The translations under genes were made by a program, and so were the position numbers. The notes beneath the pieces are model-generated. The model ran no database searches. It worked only from the letters and a program-made list of their open reading frames with translations, and was not told where the DNA came from. Positions 46,001 to 58,373 of a stretch of DNA of 64,000 bases are shown one piece after another; the stretch's first letter is position 1, and each line of letters opens with the position of its first letter. The stretch comes from Brasenia schreberi (Eukaryota > Streptophyta > Magnoliopsida > Nymphaeales > Cabombaceae). Location of the stretch: positions 6,583,501 to 6,647,500 of the forward strand of contig JAYKKT010000074.1 in the NCBI GenBank assembly GCA_036023115.1, given 5' to 3'.

Positions 46001-49000
46001 GAAATGCTGGTTCTCTTCCACCACTAATGCCTGATCAGGTGAGGAAGCTAAAGCAACTCAGTGTTCTTACATTGGCAGAGTCAAGTAAGGTATGTACTTC
46101 CTGGATTTGGTTTTCCCTGAATAAGGATGGCCATCTAAATTGTTCAAACTCCAGAGAGTTTTTAAACATGGATGGATATAGATCAGCTACATGCTTGATA
46201 GAAGCTTATGAATAAGATGCTAAGAAAGAATCGCTAAAATGAGAACTGAGATATGCGCTGATAGCAGGAACACATGCTTCATGTTCCAAAAGCTGTAAAT
46301 TACTAGCTTGCGTTAGGAACTTGTTAGCAAACTGGTGAAAACTAATATATCAAGTGCGTTCAGATGAACAAACAGGGTTCTCAAATCTTATCAACATTGC
46401 CTTATTTTTGAAGGTATAATGGTCTTCTTATTCCCTGATAGTTACCTCAATGACACTTTTAAACTGCAATGCACTTGCTTTCCAATTAAAAATGCAATTT
46501 AATTGTGTTATTCAAGGGTTCACATGGTTTGCCTTTGGAGATTTCAGTTGAGGATGCTGATTCAGTGACATTACTTGTACTTTACTAGCTTGTCTGCCAT
46601 TTCCGGAAACTGATGTTTAAATTAAAAGGAATTTCTGGGAACTATAATTACTGTTGTCAGCTTTCAAGACATGTGCTGACCTGATGGTAACGTGTCATAC
46701 ATAACTATCATGACTAGATGATTAACCTTCTCATATGCTGTCCACCAATGTAGATACTTTCATAAGTTCTGGCTCAGTGGCTTGACAAATCTACTGTAGC
46801 TGTGCAGGTAGAACTGCACGATTGATCAGTTTAATGTCTGCCTGGTTGATATTAAGAGATTTTGACTGAACTGAATTGATGATTTATCCTATATGAGTTA
46901 TAGAGGTTACAAAGGAAGTGTCATCTACGCGTGACCAAAGTGACGTGGTACCACATTCTAGACTTTATCTCTAGTGCGGGCAGTGTTCCTCACTCTTGAC
47001 TGGGATGTCTGCATGTGCGATGGTATGAAGAGAAATTCCCTTCGTAACTAGGTAGTAGCAAAAAGGTTTAGTGTTCATTAGAGGTACCTTATAATAGTAG
47101 TACACACCATGTGTTTATTATGTTTTATGCAGAACAAACTTTTGTCTGGTAGTTGCAATTATAATGTTGTTGCCGTAGATTTTGGACCCTGTTGACCTTA
47201 ATAACATGACAGTATCAGTGAAGCTGCTTCATCTACGACTAAGGAGTCTCAGCTTTGAATCCCCTGTCTGTCACCCTGCTTATCTATAATATCAATAATT
47301 GTGGCTTTTCACATCACCTGTTTCATGTCATGTTAATTTCCCAAGAGTTGCACGGCATACTTGGCATCTCAATTTTTTTTTCTTTTTTCTCAATCTTTTA
47401 TGTACTTGTGATTGGTTCTTGGATTCATTCATCTGCTACACCTATCGGTGGATGGTGGACCATGTCAATGTAATCAGTTTGATAATGATCCTTTAATCTG
47501 TTTTTGTAACTAGGTTCTTCCGTATGATCAACTGATGCAGCAACTGGATGTTTCCAATGTGAGGGAACTTGAGGATTTCCTTATAAATGAGTGCATGTAT
47601 GCGGTAAGCATGTCTCTCACTCACATCATGTGTGAGCATAGCAGTTTTTTTGAGTTCTGGAACTTCTGTAATATCTTCAAATAGTCCTCTTCCTCAACAC
47701 ATCTAGCTTCTTCTGACAAGGATGCAGACATTGCTATGCGAAAATGAAATTTCCAAACATCATAGTTTATGATTGTGAATGTTTGGAACATGTAGCATAC
47801 TTGACATAGAGGAGCTTCTATACTCTAACATGCGCAAGGACGTCTGGATTTTCGATATGAGGAGCTACTTCTGATTTTGTAGTTACTATTTTAGCTGGCA
47901 TTGCAAATTTAGCTTCGCATTTTACACTGTTAGCAGTTTCTTACAAAATAACCACTATTGTTTGCAGAAATTTCTTGTCACGGTTTCTGTTTGATGTTTT
48001 TTCTTTATCAAAAACGCTATTGTTGGGAAAGGCTCTGTGAGAAAAGGTTTTCAGATAAACAGCAACTTATATGAATAGAGAATATTAGCCGTTGATAGTA
48101 TTTTTCTTGTGAAAGTGTAAGAAAACATGTACTTTTGCGGGGAAGGGAGGAGGTAAGATAAAATAAATGAAAGCAAGAAAGCAAACTAATAGAAAGTGAA
48201 TGAAAGTATTGCATCAGTGGAATGTTGTGATGGATGTCCAAGAAATATATCTTTTTGATAATTTTCAATTCATAGCTTGACTCTCATTGGTATAATTATG
48301 ATATTTCCAACATCAGTGCCATCAGCAACTGTATAGCGAAAATAAAAGCAGTTTCTAGAGTTCCTTAAGAAAAAACTATAAAAGAACGTAAAAGGAAATT
48401 ATTATAAAAAACAAGAAAAGAAGTACCACGTGATAACTGAGAAAAACATTTTTACTCGTCAAATGCATATGTTAAACCAGTTTTCTGGCTGAAGACATAA
48501 GGAACTTTACTAATTTTACGTTAAGGACTTGTCAATTTGAACCTGGGCCTCTGTTTTGTTATCTAGTTGCAGTCAGTGACGCATTTCATATGTTTGCTGG
48601 CTTGATTTCTACAATTAAGAAATTTTGATTCTCTTTTTACTCTTTGCAGGGTATAGTTAGAGGAAAGCTGGATCAGTGGCGTAGATGCTTTGAGGTTGAC
48701 AAGCAGGATCTGTGTCTTGATGATGGGAAACTGTAAAAGGGCTTTTCTTCCATACTTTATTAAATATGTGATTATGTCACAGGTGCAATTTGCTGCTGGG
48801 AGGGACCTCCGGCCTGAACAGCTTGACGGCATGATACAGACATTATCGAGCTGGTAATGTTTCCATGTAGATCTCATTGTGGCAGCATTGTGATGAGAAA
48901 TATTTGTAAATATTATCTGTGGTTTGAACTAGAAACGTGTCAGATTATGTGCTTCCCGAACTCTGCGAGCTTCTAAATATGAAAATCAGTCTCGTGTTTT

Positions 49001-50453
49001 TTACCACTCACTCATGATCAATTGAAATTTTCACTTTTTCAACGAATTTGAGAGTAGAACAAAAGAAGTAACAAATACCTCCAGAAAATTCAAGAAAAAC
49101 TGATGGTTTTTCAAGAAAAGACATCTTTTTAAAGCCTCTCCTAACAAAAGCCTGCTGAGCAAATGCCGAAAATGAGAATAGCGATACTTGCATATACATT
49201 GAGTAGTTTCACAAGAAAACTGTGCTTGGAACAAGATAACTATTTAAAACTCTGGAGCAATCAACTGACCTATTTCATTGTTATGCTGCTTTGCCAATCA
49301 TTCTGTACAAGAATCTGGATTCTGCGCTTTGAACTGTGTGGATCAATCTTAGTGCTCTTAAAGGCAATATAGAAAAACTATAGCTAGTACATTCTGGCAT
49401 CTTGTAATTATTGACTTGATGAAATTTCTTGTTAAATATGTTCTTTTGTAGGTTATCTACTTCAGATGATCTTCTATGGACAATCCAAGACAAAATCAGA
49501 TGGGCTGATACCATGGGTGAGCTGGAAAGGAAACACCGAAAAGATGTTGAGGATAGGATTGATGAAATAAAGAAGAACCTCAAGGTCAGTAAAAATCCTC
49601 TGCTATCTTAGGAAACATGAATACCTCTTGAGGTGCAGAATATGTTGGTCGAAAGCATCTTACTTACTTGATGGCAGAAGCTACAAACTATAAGCAGACC
49701 GACATGGACTTGCGAGGCCATGAGGAGTATTCTGAGCCCGGAGTGATGGATTATGAAGAAGACCGAAGCCGACCCAAGAGGTAAATACTCTTTGTTATTT
49801 GCTGAACTGCCTGAATTGAACAAAACAAAGAAAACCCATCTCATGCATGCATATGCCTAATTTCAACCGTACAAGTAGTTTGCCTATCAGAGTTGTGCGG
49901 CATACTAATTAGTGCATGTTTGCGTAACATTTTGTTGTCAGGACTTGATTACATGCCGTTACTGCTTGGATCCTAACAAACAAGGAATTTGGTTGTGCAC
50001 CATGTGTACATTTCTTAACTCAGTCGCTGATGCGTTATGTTGGTCCTTTCATTTGTACGACTGGTTTACTTCATACCGAAGCCTTTATAGTGAATACTAG
50101 AGTGTGGCAGTGGTGTCAAGCTTCATAAAATCTATTGATTTATGAAATGCTTAGCTTCTCATCTTTGACTAATAGTGATAGGGATTCAGCACTTAGCCTG
50201 ATCTGGTTAGTGCATTTCAGCTCATTGGTTGTGCCGACTTCATGCTGCTACTAACATGTAATAGTGAAAAGATATTTACTCATAGATCATTCCAATCTTT
50301 GTCCATCCCGTATTGCCCAGCTTGGGCTTTGGATGGGATTCACATGGTTTGTGATCTCGTGATTGGTTTGATGCTCTCCTTGATCAGATGTGCACGAAGA
50401 GGTACTGATTCTGCCAATGTTGAACTTTCAGGAGGCGGCAGCCATTGGTGTAG
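40021..50453 (+). CDS. CSN7: COP9 signalosome complex subunit 7
   Basis: Nine exons: 40021-40179, 42151-42226, 46001-46089, 47514-47603, 48650-48694, 48783-48853, 49452-49588, 49678-49780 and 50432-50453, encoding 263 aa, near the usual length of about 260. CSN7 is a PCI-domain scaffold subunit of the COP9 signalosome, the nuclear complex that removes Nedd8 from cullins. Visible family blocks in order are MDIEEKQAELIDFFVKQAQ, NPSLFAFSEILSVPNIAELQ, YLDLLQLFAHGTWNDYK, QVRKLKQLSVLTLAESSK, LDVSNVRELEDFLINECMYA, GIVRGKLDQWRRCFEVQFAA, LLWTIQDKIRWADTMGELER, and the acidic-to-basic tail VMDYEEDRSRPKRRRQPLV. The PCI domain covers roughly residues 30-190. The exon 7/8 junction is the only uncertain one: the donor at 49589 with the acceptor at 49677 keeps frame; a donor at 49585 would need a poor acceptor at 49655. 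Intron 2 (3.8 kb) holds LINE fragments. Confidence 0.95.
42785..43060 (-). mobile_element. LINE 3' fragment in CSN7 intron 2
   Basis: The plus strand starts CAACAACAACAACTAAGCCT and continues TTTCCCATACTAGACGGGGT, CGGCTACATGGATTCTTTG, then CTAGATCATTCTTTATTG and CTCCTTCTATATGTCC-like sequence: the complement of the best-preserved LINE tail in the window. Antisense to CSN7. Confidence 0.8.
43325..43970 (-). mobile_element. Second, more diverged LINE fragment in CSN7 intron 2
   Basis: Starts ACAATAACAACAACCAAAGC with CTTGGCTACATGATTTCTTT, then runs into the region complementary to the reverse-transcriptase C-terminus (CATATTGATGATTGATTGCC, CCAACACTTAGCACCATA, TTTTTCCATTGCTTTTAAAG). It corresponds to 1-373 of the window but is more diverged, so it is probably an older insertion. 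Antisense to CSN7. Confidence 0.7.
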
Positions 50454-52866
50454 GATACAGGGTGCCTGGGCTCTTTGTGGGTGGATTGTCAGAGTTTGTC
50501 TTCGGGCTCTTTTTTGTTGGTAGCATTTGGGTGACAGGCTCATCAAAAACATGTAGTGCTGAATTCTCTGATATACAGAGACCCTTCCTTCTCCATGACC
50601 TGGAACTTGTCTCTTCACAAGAAACTTAGATCGATCGACTTCACATTCTTTGATGTTAAATATGCGGCCAACTTTGTTATTGGCCTTTTTCTTTTTGGAT
50701 GGTGAAGCTAGGGAGTTAGGGTCATGAAAATGGATCCTTGGAGCTATTGGTTATGAGACTGCAATGTTAAAAGATTTCATCCCACCCCTATTAAGGATAT
50801 CCTTTTATGTATTTCAGAAGTAGCAGTTGGGCGTTTCATCTTTCTACTTTATTTGCATGGATTGAGCACTCTACTGCAAGTGTCTTTGATTCAAGTTGCT
50901 CGACTGTTTGAGTTGCTTGGGATGGTTAAAATCGGTTTGAGATATCTTACAGTGCGTTGTGTTTTATGCTGGAAATGCACTAAACAATGTGGACTTCGTG
51001 AATCTTTTGCACCAGCTTTTGTTTGGTATTGCGCTCCCTCAAAACTAAACGGGTGATGGGGCTGGTCGCCTCTCTTTCATCTTTGTTTAGCTCAAACCTG
51101 GAGGGGATTTTGCGAACTCTATTAGCAGGGGCGGAGGGAAGGGAGGGTCTGTAGGGGCCATAGTCCACCCTAAAGTTTCGGAAACTGATCGTTCATGGAG
51201 TTCTGTAAATAGGGTAGTTCCTTAATAATGTGATTTCTGAAAAACCAGAAGGAAAATGTTTACTATAAATTTTGTGGTTCAAGTGGTTGACGCTCAAGTC
51301 TCAACCTTGTGTAGTTAGGGGTTTAAGCCGTAGGAAAGCACTTGGCCTTTTGTTTTATTTTTATCATGTGATCTAAAATAAGATACGAGTTTGTACATAC
51401 AAAAGTCTGATCTTTTATTTTTTCTTCCCCTTGCCCTCCCTTAACATTAGAGAAGAAAGGAAAATGGAACTAACAAAGGTGACTCATAATAGATTTTTCT
51501 CTTTCATCCACTAAAGATAAGTTTTAAATAATTAATACAGTTTTCTTTTCAAGAAACAAAAACAAATTTAGGTACATTCCTACCTTATTTTCTTACTAAG
51601 AGGGAACGAAAACATGATCCTTTTGTTTTTTTTTTCTTTGAAGAATCTTCATTTGTTGAACAAGCTAGAATTCTTTTTTCTTTTAAACCAGTACAAATTA
51701 CACTTGGCTATCGCTCTAATGCCGACTCAGGTTGCTCAAATAGCGTGGCTGTGAATGACTATGCAAAAGCTTGTGGATCTTGATGAGCAGGTGATGTTGG
51801 ACTTGATTTTATTTGTGGCTTATGTTTTGTACTAATGTTATTTTAAGTTGAGTGATTATGTCTATCATAGTTAGGCTCTCATTCTTATATAAATATTCCA
51901 ACAAAAACACATTTGATTGACATAGTCTCGACTCCCAATGGCTCTACCTCTGTCTATTAGCATATGAGGGAGATTTGGTGGTGAATAAAAAGTGTTTATG
52001 TAGAAGGATTTTGTTCCTCAAATTACAAGACAACGTTCATCAATAAAAGTCTTCCATTCTTACCTGAATTTCTGATTGTGACGGAAGGCAGATGCATGAC
52101 ACATACACATGCATGTGCCACCCTAAAGATCGAGCTTGCCACGTGCATCGTGGGAGCCTGTGGCAGAGTGCAAAGGAACCATTTGCACCCCAATTTTATT
52201 TATCGAGAAGGAAAGCCATTTCTTTCTGTGTGCATCACTGGCCTTGTTCTTTCTTTGAACCCTACACCATACCTTACGGTATCTACGTTCTATGCTTTGT
52301 GGCGAAACAAGGCTGCATGCTCAGGGAAATGATGCTGGTCTTGTTTATGCGGATAAGCATAGGATGCGAACGAACAATCCGAAGAGAAATTAGAATTATT
52401 GGAGGTTAAGGGGAAAATGCTAAATGGAATGGAGCACTCAGTAGGGCTGGCACAAGAACCGGCCCCCCTCATAGTTCGCTCAGTTTGACTCGTCTTTGGC
52501 TTGTTCATGTTCAATTTATGAAACCACCTGAGTTTCAACATGAATGGCATGTTCAGCTATGAGAGCTCATTTAATGATATTTATAAAGTTTTTACTTAAA
52601 CTATGCCTCCAAGAGACTCTTAAAGAAGGCTATTGAAAGTCTACTTTTTCTAGTAACAAACACTTCAGGTGAAGATTGGATCATTGTATCATTGCTATGT
52701 AAGAAAATCTCTCCTAGGCACATTATCTGTGCTTGACTGAGCCTTATTCAAATTCTTGATTAGAGATTGATGTTGTTTGGTACACCTCATTGACCCGAAA
52801 CTATAAAAGGTTCTGTCATTTGAGTGGAGTCCTTTTCGAGGAACATAAAAGGACAACAAACAGTTT
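50454..52866. other. CSN7 3' flank and intergenic DNA
   Basis: No further gene recognised. At 51126 the sequence CAGGGGCGGAGGGAAGGG resembles a plant hAT terminal repeat without a visible partner. At about 51267-51330 there are weak tRNA-like boxes (TGGTTCAAGTGG, GGGGTTTAAGCC). At about 52441, TAGGGCTGGCACAAGAACCG again resembles a hAT end. None is complete enough to define an element. Confidence 0.45.
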
Positions 52867-52993
52867 GCACCTTGAGTGTTGCCTCACCAGTGGGGCTCTC
52901 CAATGCTCACTCGCCTGTGGTGAGTTTGATTTCCGAAGGAATTCATGATATGTGCGTGTTAGGCTTCGGCCTCCCATTATAACCCAAAAAAAA
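52867..52993 (+). mobile_element. tRNA-derived SINE, 127 bp
   Basis: Starts GCACCTTGAGTGTTGCCTCA, with an A box (TTGCCTCACCAGTGG) and a B box (GAGTTTGATTTCC), then TTAGGCTTCGGCCTCCCATT and ATAACCCAAAAAAAA. Flanks GGACAACAAACAGTTT (52851-52866) and GGATGGCAAACAGTTG (52994-53009) agree at 12 of 16 positions. It is the longest-tailed copy of the family. Confidence 0.85.
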
Positions 52994-53446
52994 GGATGGC
53001 AAACAGTTGCTTAACATTTGAACAAAAGCTGTTAGGTTAACGACTGGTTCGTATGGAAATTGGGCCGAATATTATGTGGTTCGTTTAGCACCTCAAACCT
53101 TGGCAAATTAGGTTTTGGGCTTTGCTACCTACTGATTAATATCGACGGTCGAGGTTCTATATCTTCCTTCATGGGGGTTCTGTTAGAATGATCTTAATGG
53201 GATGCCATTAGACAACATTTTCAGAGGTCAATCTAAGATTTTTAGTAACAATTATGCGTTCCTTTGATGTACACGAAAGATTGCCTGTAAATGGAATATC
53301 TCAAAAGTGAAGCATGTTAGTTGTGCATACTGGATCCTTGAGCGTGTTTCTATAAATTTCTACTGATTAGAAAATCAGGATCTTAACCTCATTTTCACTA
53401 AAGCGGACTTTGTGAGGGATCAAATCGCTGGGGATAGCGTCCTCCC

Positions 53447-55613
53447 ATGGAACGTTGGAACGGGCTTTTGAAGGTGCCCTTAAACCCTAGAGGGACCTTC
53501 CTCAAAGTTGCGGCCTCTCTCTGCCTCTCGCATTCTTCCAAAACCATAAGTGTGAGTAGAAATCGTGAGTATTTACTTCTTTTAGTGCGTTAATTCGAGT
53601 TTTTGTAGTTAATTTTACCGTCGGTAATCTTGGGTTCAGCCTTTTCTGAGATCAAAACTCCCCGAACACTGATTCATTCTTTTAGTCTAGTCTGTTTAGA
53701 AGAACAAAAACCCGCACCGCCTTAAACCCTGACCCTTCGGTGTTGGAATTGAGAAAGGGTTAGTTAATTATGATTCTAGTTCAAATTGGAGGTTTATGTG
53801 CCATGATTTTGGTTACAGAACAAAAACCAACCTGAAATTTTTTATAATTCTCCAGATGAGCACCTATAATTTGCTTCGTTTTGGCCGATATCTTACAAAT
53901 TGGCCTCAAAATGGAACCTGGATTCGTTTTATGGATCAAATTCTCGATTACGTGGACAGGAATGTCTTTTAGATTCTTTGAACCAAAATCTTTGCTCTTT
54001 TTTCTTCCTCCAGATGAAGATCTTATTTTTGTTTCTTCGTGATTGCGGTTACACTAGACACCTTCACTGAATGCCATTTTCTTCAATGGGGATAAAGTCG
54101 AGGGAACCGGAAATCACACAATCGAAAAGCTTTCTGATTTGAAGAATATCGCCTCAATTCTCGTGTCCAAACTGGGAACTGATGTCAATGCTTGGGTTAT
54201 AGAGGCGCCCCAGTTTAATGGACCCTTTGCTGTTTATAGAGAATTCATCCCTACGGTTAACCCATGGGGAGATCCCACCTCTTATGTTCCTGATGGATTT
54301 CCGGCTGCGAGTTCACTACAATTGCTTCTCTCACGTTGCCTTCAGGAGGTAAATCAACTAACACTTGTTTGGTGCTTGTAGAGTTCTATTGTCTTTACAT
54401 ACAGCCATTTGAGCTGCATTCTTTTCTTTTAGTATGTTCTATTTTTCTTAGGAAACAAATAATTGATGATAGATCATTGGTTAGTGTGGGTTGTTTTAAA
54501 CTGTTATTGAAGTATGGATAACGTTGTCAATGAGGTTTTAAGAACTTCTATCTACGATCTTAGTTGGAAGTGTTTTCTGTTGAAGTTTCAAAGACAGCAA
54601 ACGTATGGCTTTTCCATATGTTTTAGTATTTGATTGCTTTGCTGAACTGTGGTTGCAGTCTTTGACCCTCCATTGCGCAACTCAGCTGTATTATTTCAGG
54701 CAAAGTTTAGTTGATTTTGAAAGTAAATACTTTCTCCTTGATTTCTCTCTTTGTGGGTAATCCTTAGAATGTTACTTTCATTTGCGATGAATAAGTCTCG
54801 TGACTGGAGTTATCCCAAAATGTTTACTTGGTTTTGATATACTATTTTATGATAGCTTTGTTTAGAAGAAGGCCAGATTTTCATTGCCAATTATGCGAAA
54901 ACTACTTATTCTCAATGTCAAACTAAGATCCCAAAACTATTAGTGTTTTGTTTTGAATTTCCATCTCATTTTCCCACTTGAGCAGACTTTTCAGCCATTT
55001 GAGACTTTATTGTCTCATCCTGTACACATTCTCATTGAGCTCATCATGTTTCAATTGAAAGGCCAAGAGGGTGGTTTCATCCGAAGGGAAAAGCCCTTCT
55101 TCTACTGGGTCACATTCAGGTTCTCCCTTTCGGGCTTGCCCAAGAACAATTCTCTTGGGATTCAGCAAGGGTGGTGTAGTCCTCAATCAGCTTCTGACTG
55201 AACTTGCATCTTATAAAATATGTGACATAAAAAATGTTGAGGTTGATTGTTGCATTATTCCACCGTCAGTGGGTGAACTCTTCAAGAGCATTGTGGAGTT
55301 TCACTACATAGATGCAGGACTGAATCGCAGTGGTGCATACCCTACAGACCATACCGTCATAAACAAGATATGTAATTTTGCAATGATGAACGGAAGTTCT
55401 ATCCGGTTTGGAATTCACGGTACCCCTCGTCAATGGAGTGACCTTCATCGGCCATGGATATGCAAGGAAAAGGACAGATTCGTCCATCTGCTCAATATTG
55501 AAGCCAGCTCAAGCAATGGTAAAGTGCAGGTATGTGAAAGGTTATACTTCTCAGATCAGACTCCCAGTATGCAGATGCATTTTGAAATAATTGAATGTGT
55601 AAATCTTGGTTGA
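53447..55613 (+). CDS. UPF0565/C2orf69-like putative serine hydrolase
   Basis: Three exons, 53447-53551, 54058-54348 and 55062-55613, encode 315 aa with all joints in phase 0. Family blocks in order are MERWNGLLKVPLNPRG, LNAIFFNGDKVEGTGNHTIE, VNAWVIEAPQFNGPFAVYRE, FIPTVNPWGDPTSYVPDGFP, the nucleophile-elbow-like TILLGFSKGGVVLNQL (Ser near residue 167, GxSxG), FHYIDAGLNRSGAYPTDH, IRFGIHGTPRQWSDLHRPWI and VCERLYFSDQTPSMQMHFEI. Human C2orf69 is a mitochondria-linked protein of the same fold class; the plant function is unknown. The N-terminus has no strong targeting sequence that I can call. The exon 3 acceptor (TTTCAATTGAAAG|GCC) is weakly pyrimidine-rich but is the only one that joins the frame after an upstream TGA. 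Confidence 0.9.
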
Positions 55614-57509
55614 CACTTTGTACAGTTAGGGCTGAGAAATGTGAACAATTTCCTCTCTCGTCAAAGTTTGTTGGGCGTTCTCTTATATTTAGCTTTGGCT
55701 GGCACAATTTGTATTTTTTACATTTAGGCGCTCATAGATTTGCAGTTCCTCTTGTAGTAATCCTTAATGTGGCAAAGGTTAGGTATAGATCTTTAAAGGT
55801 TAGCTTTATTGGTAGCACAAGTTGGTAAAAATGTTGTACTTTTGAGATGAATGATTAATACAGTTGAAGAGATCTGACATTTTAAACCAGTTTCTGTGAC
55901 ACCCCTGCCACATGATTGTTGGCAGTTGCCTGCAAAGTTGCTACATAGAGGTCGCTGACAAGAACTAGTAGGGAAAGCAGTAAAATGTAACCGATTTGAA
56001 CTTTCTTGGTAGCAAGAAGCAATTAAGCATAACAGAAGATTATCCGTCTTCTGTTACTAGCTACTTTCAAGTAATAAGATGAAGCTGCATCCTTTATATA
56101 TACTGAAAGCTCTGTTTGAAATGGGTTTTCTGTCCACAGACACATACATAGGCGTGTGGATGAAGACGGACGTGCAGATCTTTCTTTCTAGAGAAAAGAG
56201 CTTATTCATGAATCCATTTAAAGGCGGAATTTAAGGTTATTCATGAAGTTAGCAGGGTTCTGAGGTAATCTAAAGCTATTTCTAGTCAAATTCTAGAAAG
56301 TCAGTCAATGCGCGTCCTTTCCAGAAAAGAGAGTATAATTTTTTACTAGCAATATGCCTCCTTCCTCGCCTTTCTAATGTATGAGAGAGAGAGAGAGAGA
56401 TGTAATACTTTCCTGGGTTCGCCCTTGCGGGAAAAAGAAAATCTAAATGACAAAAATCGTACTGCACTTTTATTTTCAAAAAGGAGAGGCTAGTTTTATT
56501 GCCCTTTTGGGCATTCCCGAAAGAGACCCCTTTATCGAAAAACCAGAAAAGAAACGGTTTAAGAATTGTAGACTTACGCCGTCGTCTCAGGAAGGTGATT
56601 CGTCCCTCTCTCTCTTCCTCTCTAACTTCAGAAAGATTTCCTTCCTCCTCTTCTTCATGACGAAACACGACCCACTTCTAGGCTTATAGCAGACTCGAAC
56701 AGCGAACAAAATTTTCACATGGAAAACTGAAGTTGTTCTAATCTTCCGATGCTCGGGAAGATCAGCAAGTATTTGGTCAGCTCGCCTTGTGCATCTCCTC
56801 TGCTTAACTTTGAGGATCTCTTTCGTCTCTGCCGTTCCGATCGGAATGTGAGTGCCAAATTAAAGGTTTGGTAGATTTTCTGCAGTGTGATTCAAGAAAG
56901 AGGGTTCCTGTCACGGGGTGGTTTCCCACCAGCGATTTTCTGCCACAATTCGCGGGAAATCAAACCAGGAAACCGGCGTCTATTTCCACGTGAAACAGAC
57001 CTGCCTACTCGTCCGTTTCTTCTCATAATCTCTCGTCGCTTCCTCTCTGGTTCGACGGATCAAACGGGCACCTACGGGACTCGAGTCAATCACCAGAGAA
57101 GAAGAGGCAGAAATCGGAATTAGAGAAGAGGAACAAAATTCATTCCTTCGGTGATGTGGAGCAGCAAGGAGATCTCGCCACTGCAAGCAAGCCACGGGGG
57201 GAACAATCTAGTGCCCGGCCTCTCTAGTTCTTGGTCTCAACTCGTTCACTGGAGAAGAATACACGGCAATCTGGAAGAATATGGCTCTTACACACTCCCT
57301 TCACAGCCGCTACTTTCATGCATGCAGACTCAAACTGCAGAGACAACGTGAATGGCCCCTTATTTATTATAATCCCCGAGCTAGGTACAAGTGACACAAA
57401 GCTCAAAACACTAAAAGATTAATCAGGTACTGAACCAGGTAGGATCTGGATATGGTGCCACCAATGATGCAAAACCAGATCCAATGCTCGTGAAAACCAG
57501 AGCGTTAGA
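55614..57509. other. Intergenic, unassigned
   Basis: No supported gene. Around 56880-57350 the sequence is richer in G+C with overlapping ORFs of 60-80 codons on both strands (for example 56887-57123 plus, 57151-57351 plus), but none has a family motif or a credible exon pattern. A short (GA)n run lies at about 56383-56401. Confidence 0.4.
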
Positions 57510-57656
57510 TCAATGGCAGAGTGTTCTGGTCTGACCTTTCGGGTCGTTGATCTTGATAGTTGTTCTCATCACGACCGTTGGTTCCTTCGTTACAGCCGTA
57601 TCGTCAAAATAGATCGACTTTGAATTGTCGTTTGGCATGACTCGGAAAGTTTGCAT
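57510..57656 (-). CDS. Small unrecognised ORF, 48 codons
   Basis: The minus strand reads MQTFRVMPNDNSKSIYFDDT, then AVTKEPTVVMRTTIKINDPK and GQTRTLCH before TGA. Composition is balanced and soluble-protein-like, unlike the repeat-driven ORFs around it, but no family is recognised, there is an in-frame TAA just upstream, and no transcript evidence exists. It may be a remnant exon of a lost gene or chance. Confidence 0.25.
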   Translation of the reverse strand: MQTFRVMPNDNSKSIYFDDTAVTKEPTVVMRTTIKINDPKGQTRTLCH

Positions 57657-57803
57657 TGCATCATGTTACCGCCGAGATTTGCAGTCATTATATTTGACTA
57701 AATTATGGTCATCTGCTTGAACTTGTTGACCGGCTGCGTCACTTGGGGGATGAGGAGCATGCCGGAGACATGACTCGACATGTTATGCTCAAAGGTTGAC
57801 GTG

Positions 57804-57899
57804 TCATACTGTTATGACCTTATCCAAACATTCAGTAATTTAATTCGACCCTCTAATATATATATATATGAATGTTTGGATAAGGTCATAATAGTATGA
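57804..57899. repeat. Near-perfect inverted repeat (31-bp arms, 34-bp loop)
   Basis: The left arm TCATACTGTTATGACCTTAT... (57804-57834) is complementary to 57869-57899 with a single mismatch. The loop is AT-rich (TATATATATATA). It could be a tiny foldback element or encode a hairpin transcript. No target duplication was recognised. Confidence 0.85.
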
Positions 57900-58308
57900 C
57901 CTGCACATACATAAATTGAACAAAGAAAAGCACATGGTGAGTGGGCCGATCCGGCTCGAACCAGATTAAAGAGTCCTTCCTAAACTTTGAATATCCTTCA
58001 ATTTGCGAAACTTACTAGTTGGGCAGTGAATTTGTTCTTATAATGTCGAGACCACCATTTTTTGAGTTTTCTTACAAGCCAACATGACCCATGATGATGC
58101 GGAAAAATAGGCTGGCACAAAATCATTTGTAATGTGTCTCCTGTTGATTTGTTTAATTTGGATTATTGATTTTAAGAAACTTAAATAACATAATGAGAAA
58201 TTAATCATCTTGATTAAGCAAATCCGTTCTTGAAATGTTGGAAGGGCATATTTATGTGAATAAGATTTATTATACAAGGGTTGCATGCCCTAGTGCCATG
58301 AATTCTAG

Positions 58309-58373
<65 letters not shown>

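Noticed and set aside
51267..51345. tRNA-like A/B boxes near 51.3 kb
   Set aside because: Boxes are approximate, no cloverleaf forms, and no flanking duplication was found, so it is neither a tRNA gene nor a confirmed SINE.
56282..56668. 128-codon minus-strand ORF, Glu/Arg-rich at its start
   Set aside because: Low-complexity start from a GA-rich tract, with no family match. The frame crosses a (GA)n run.
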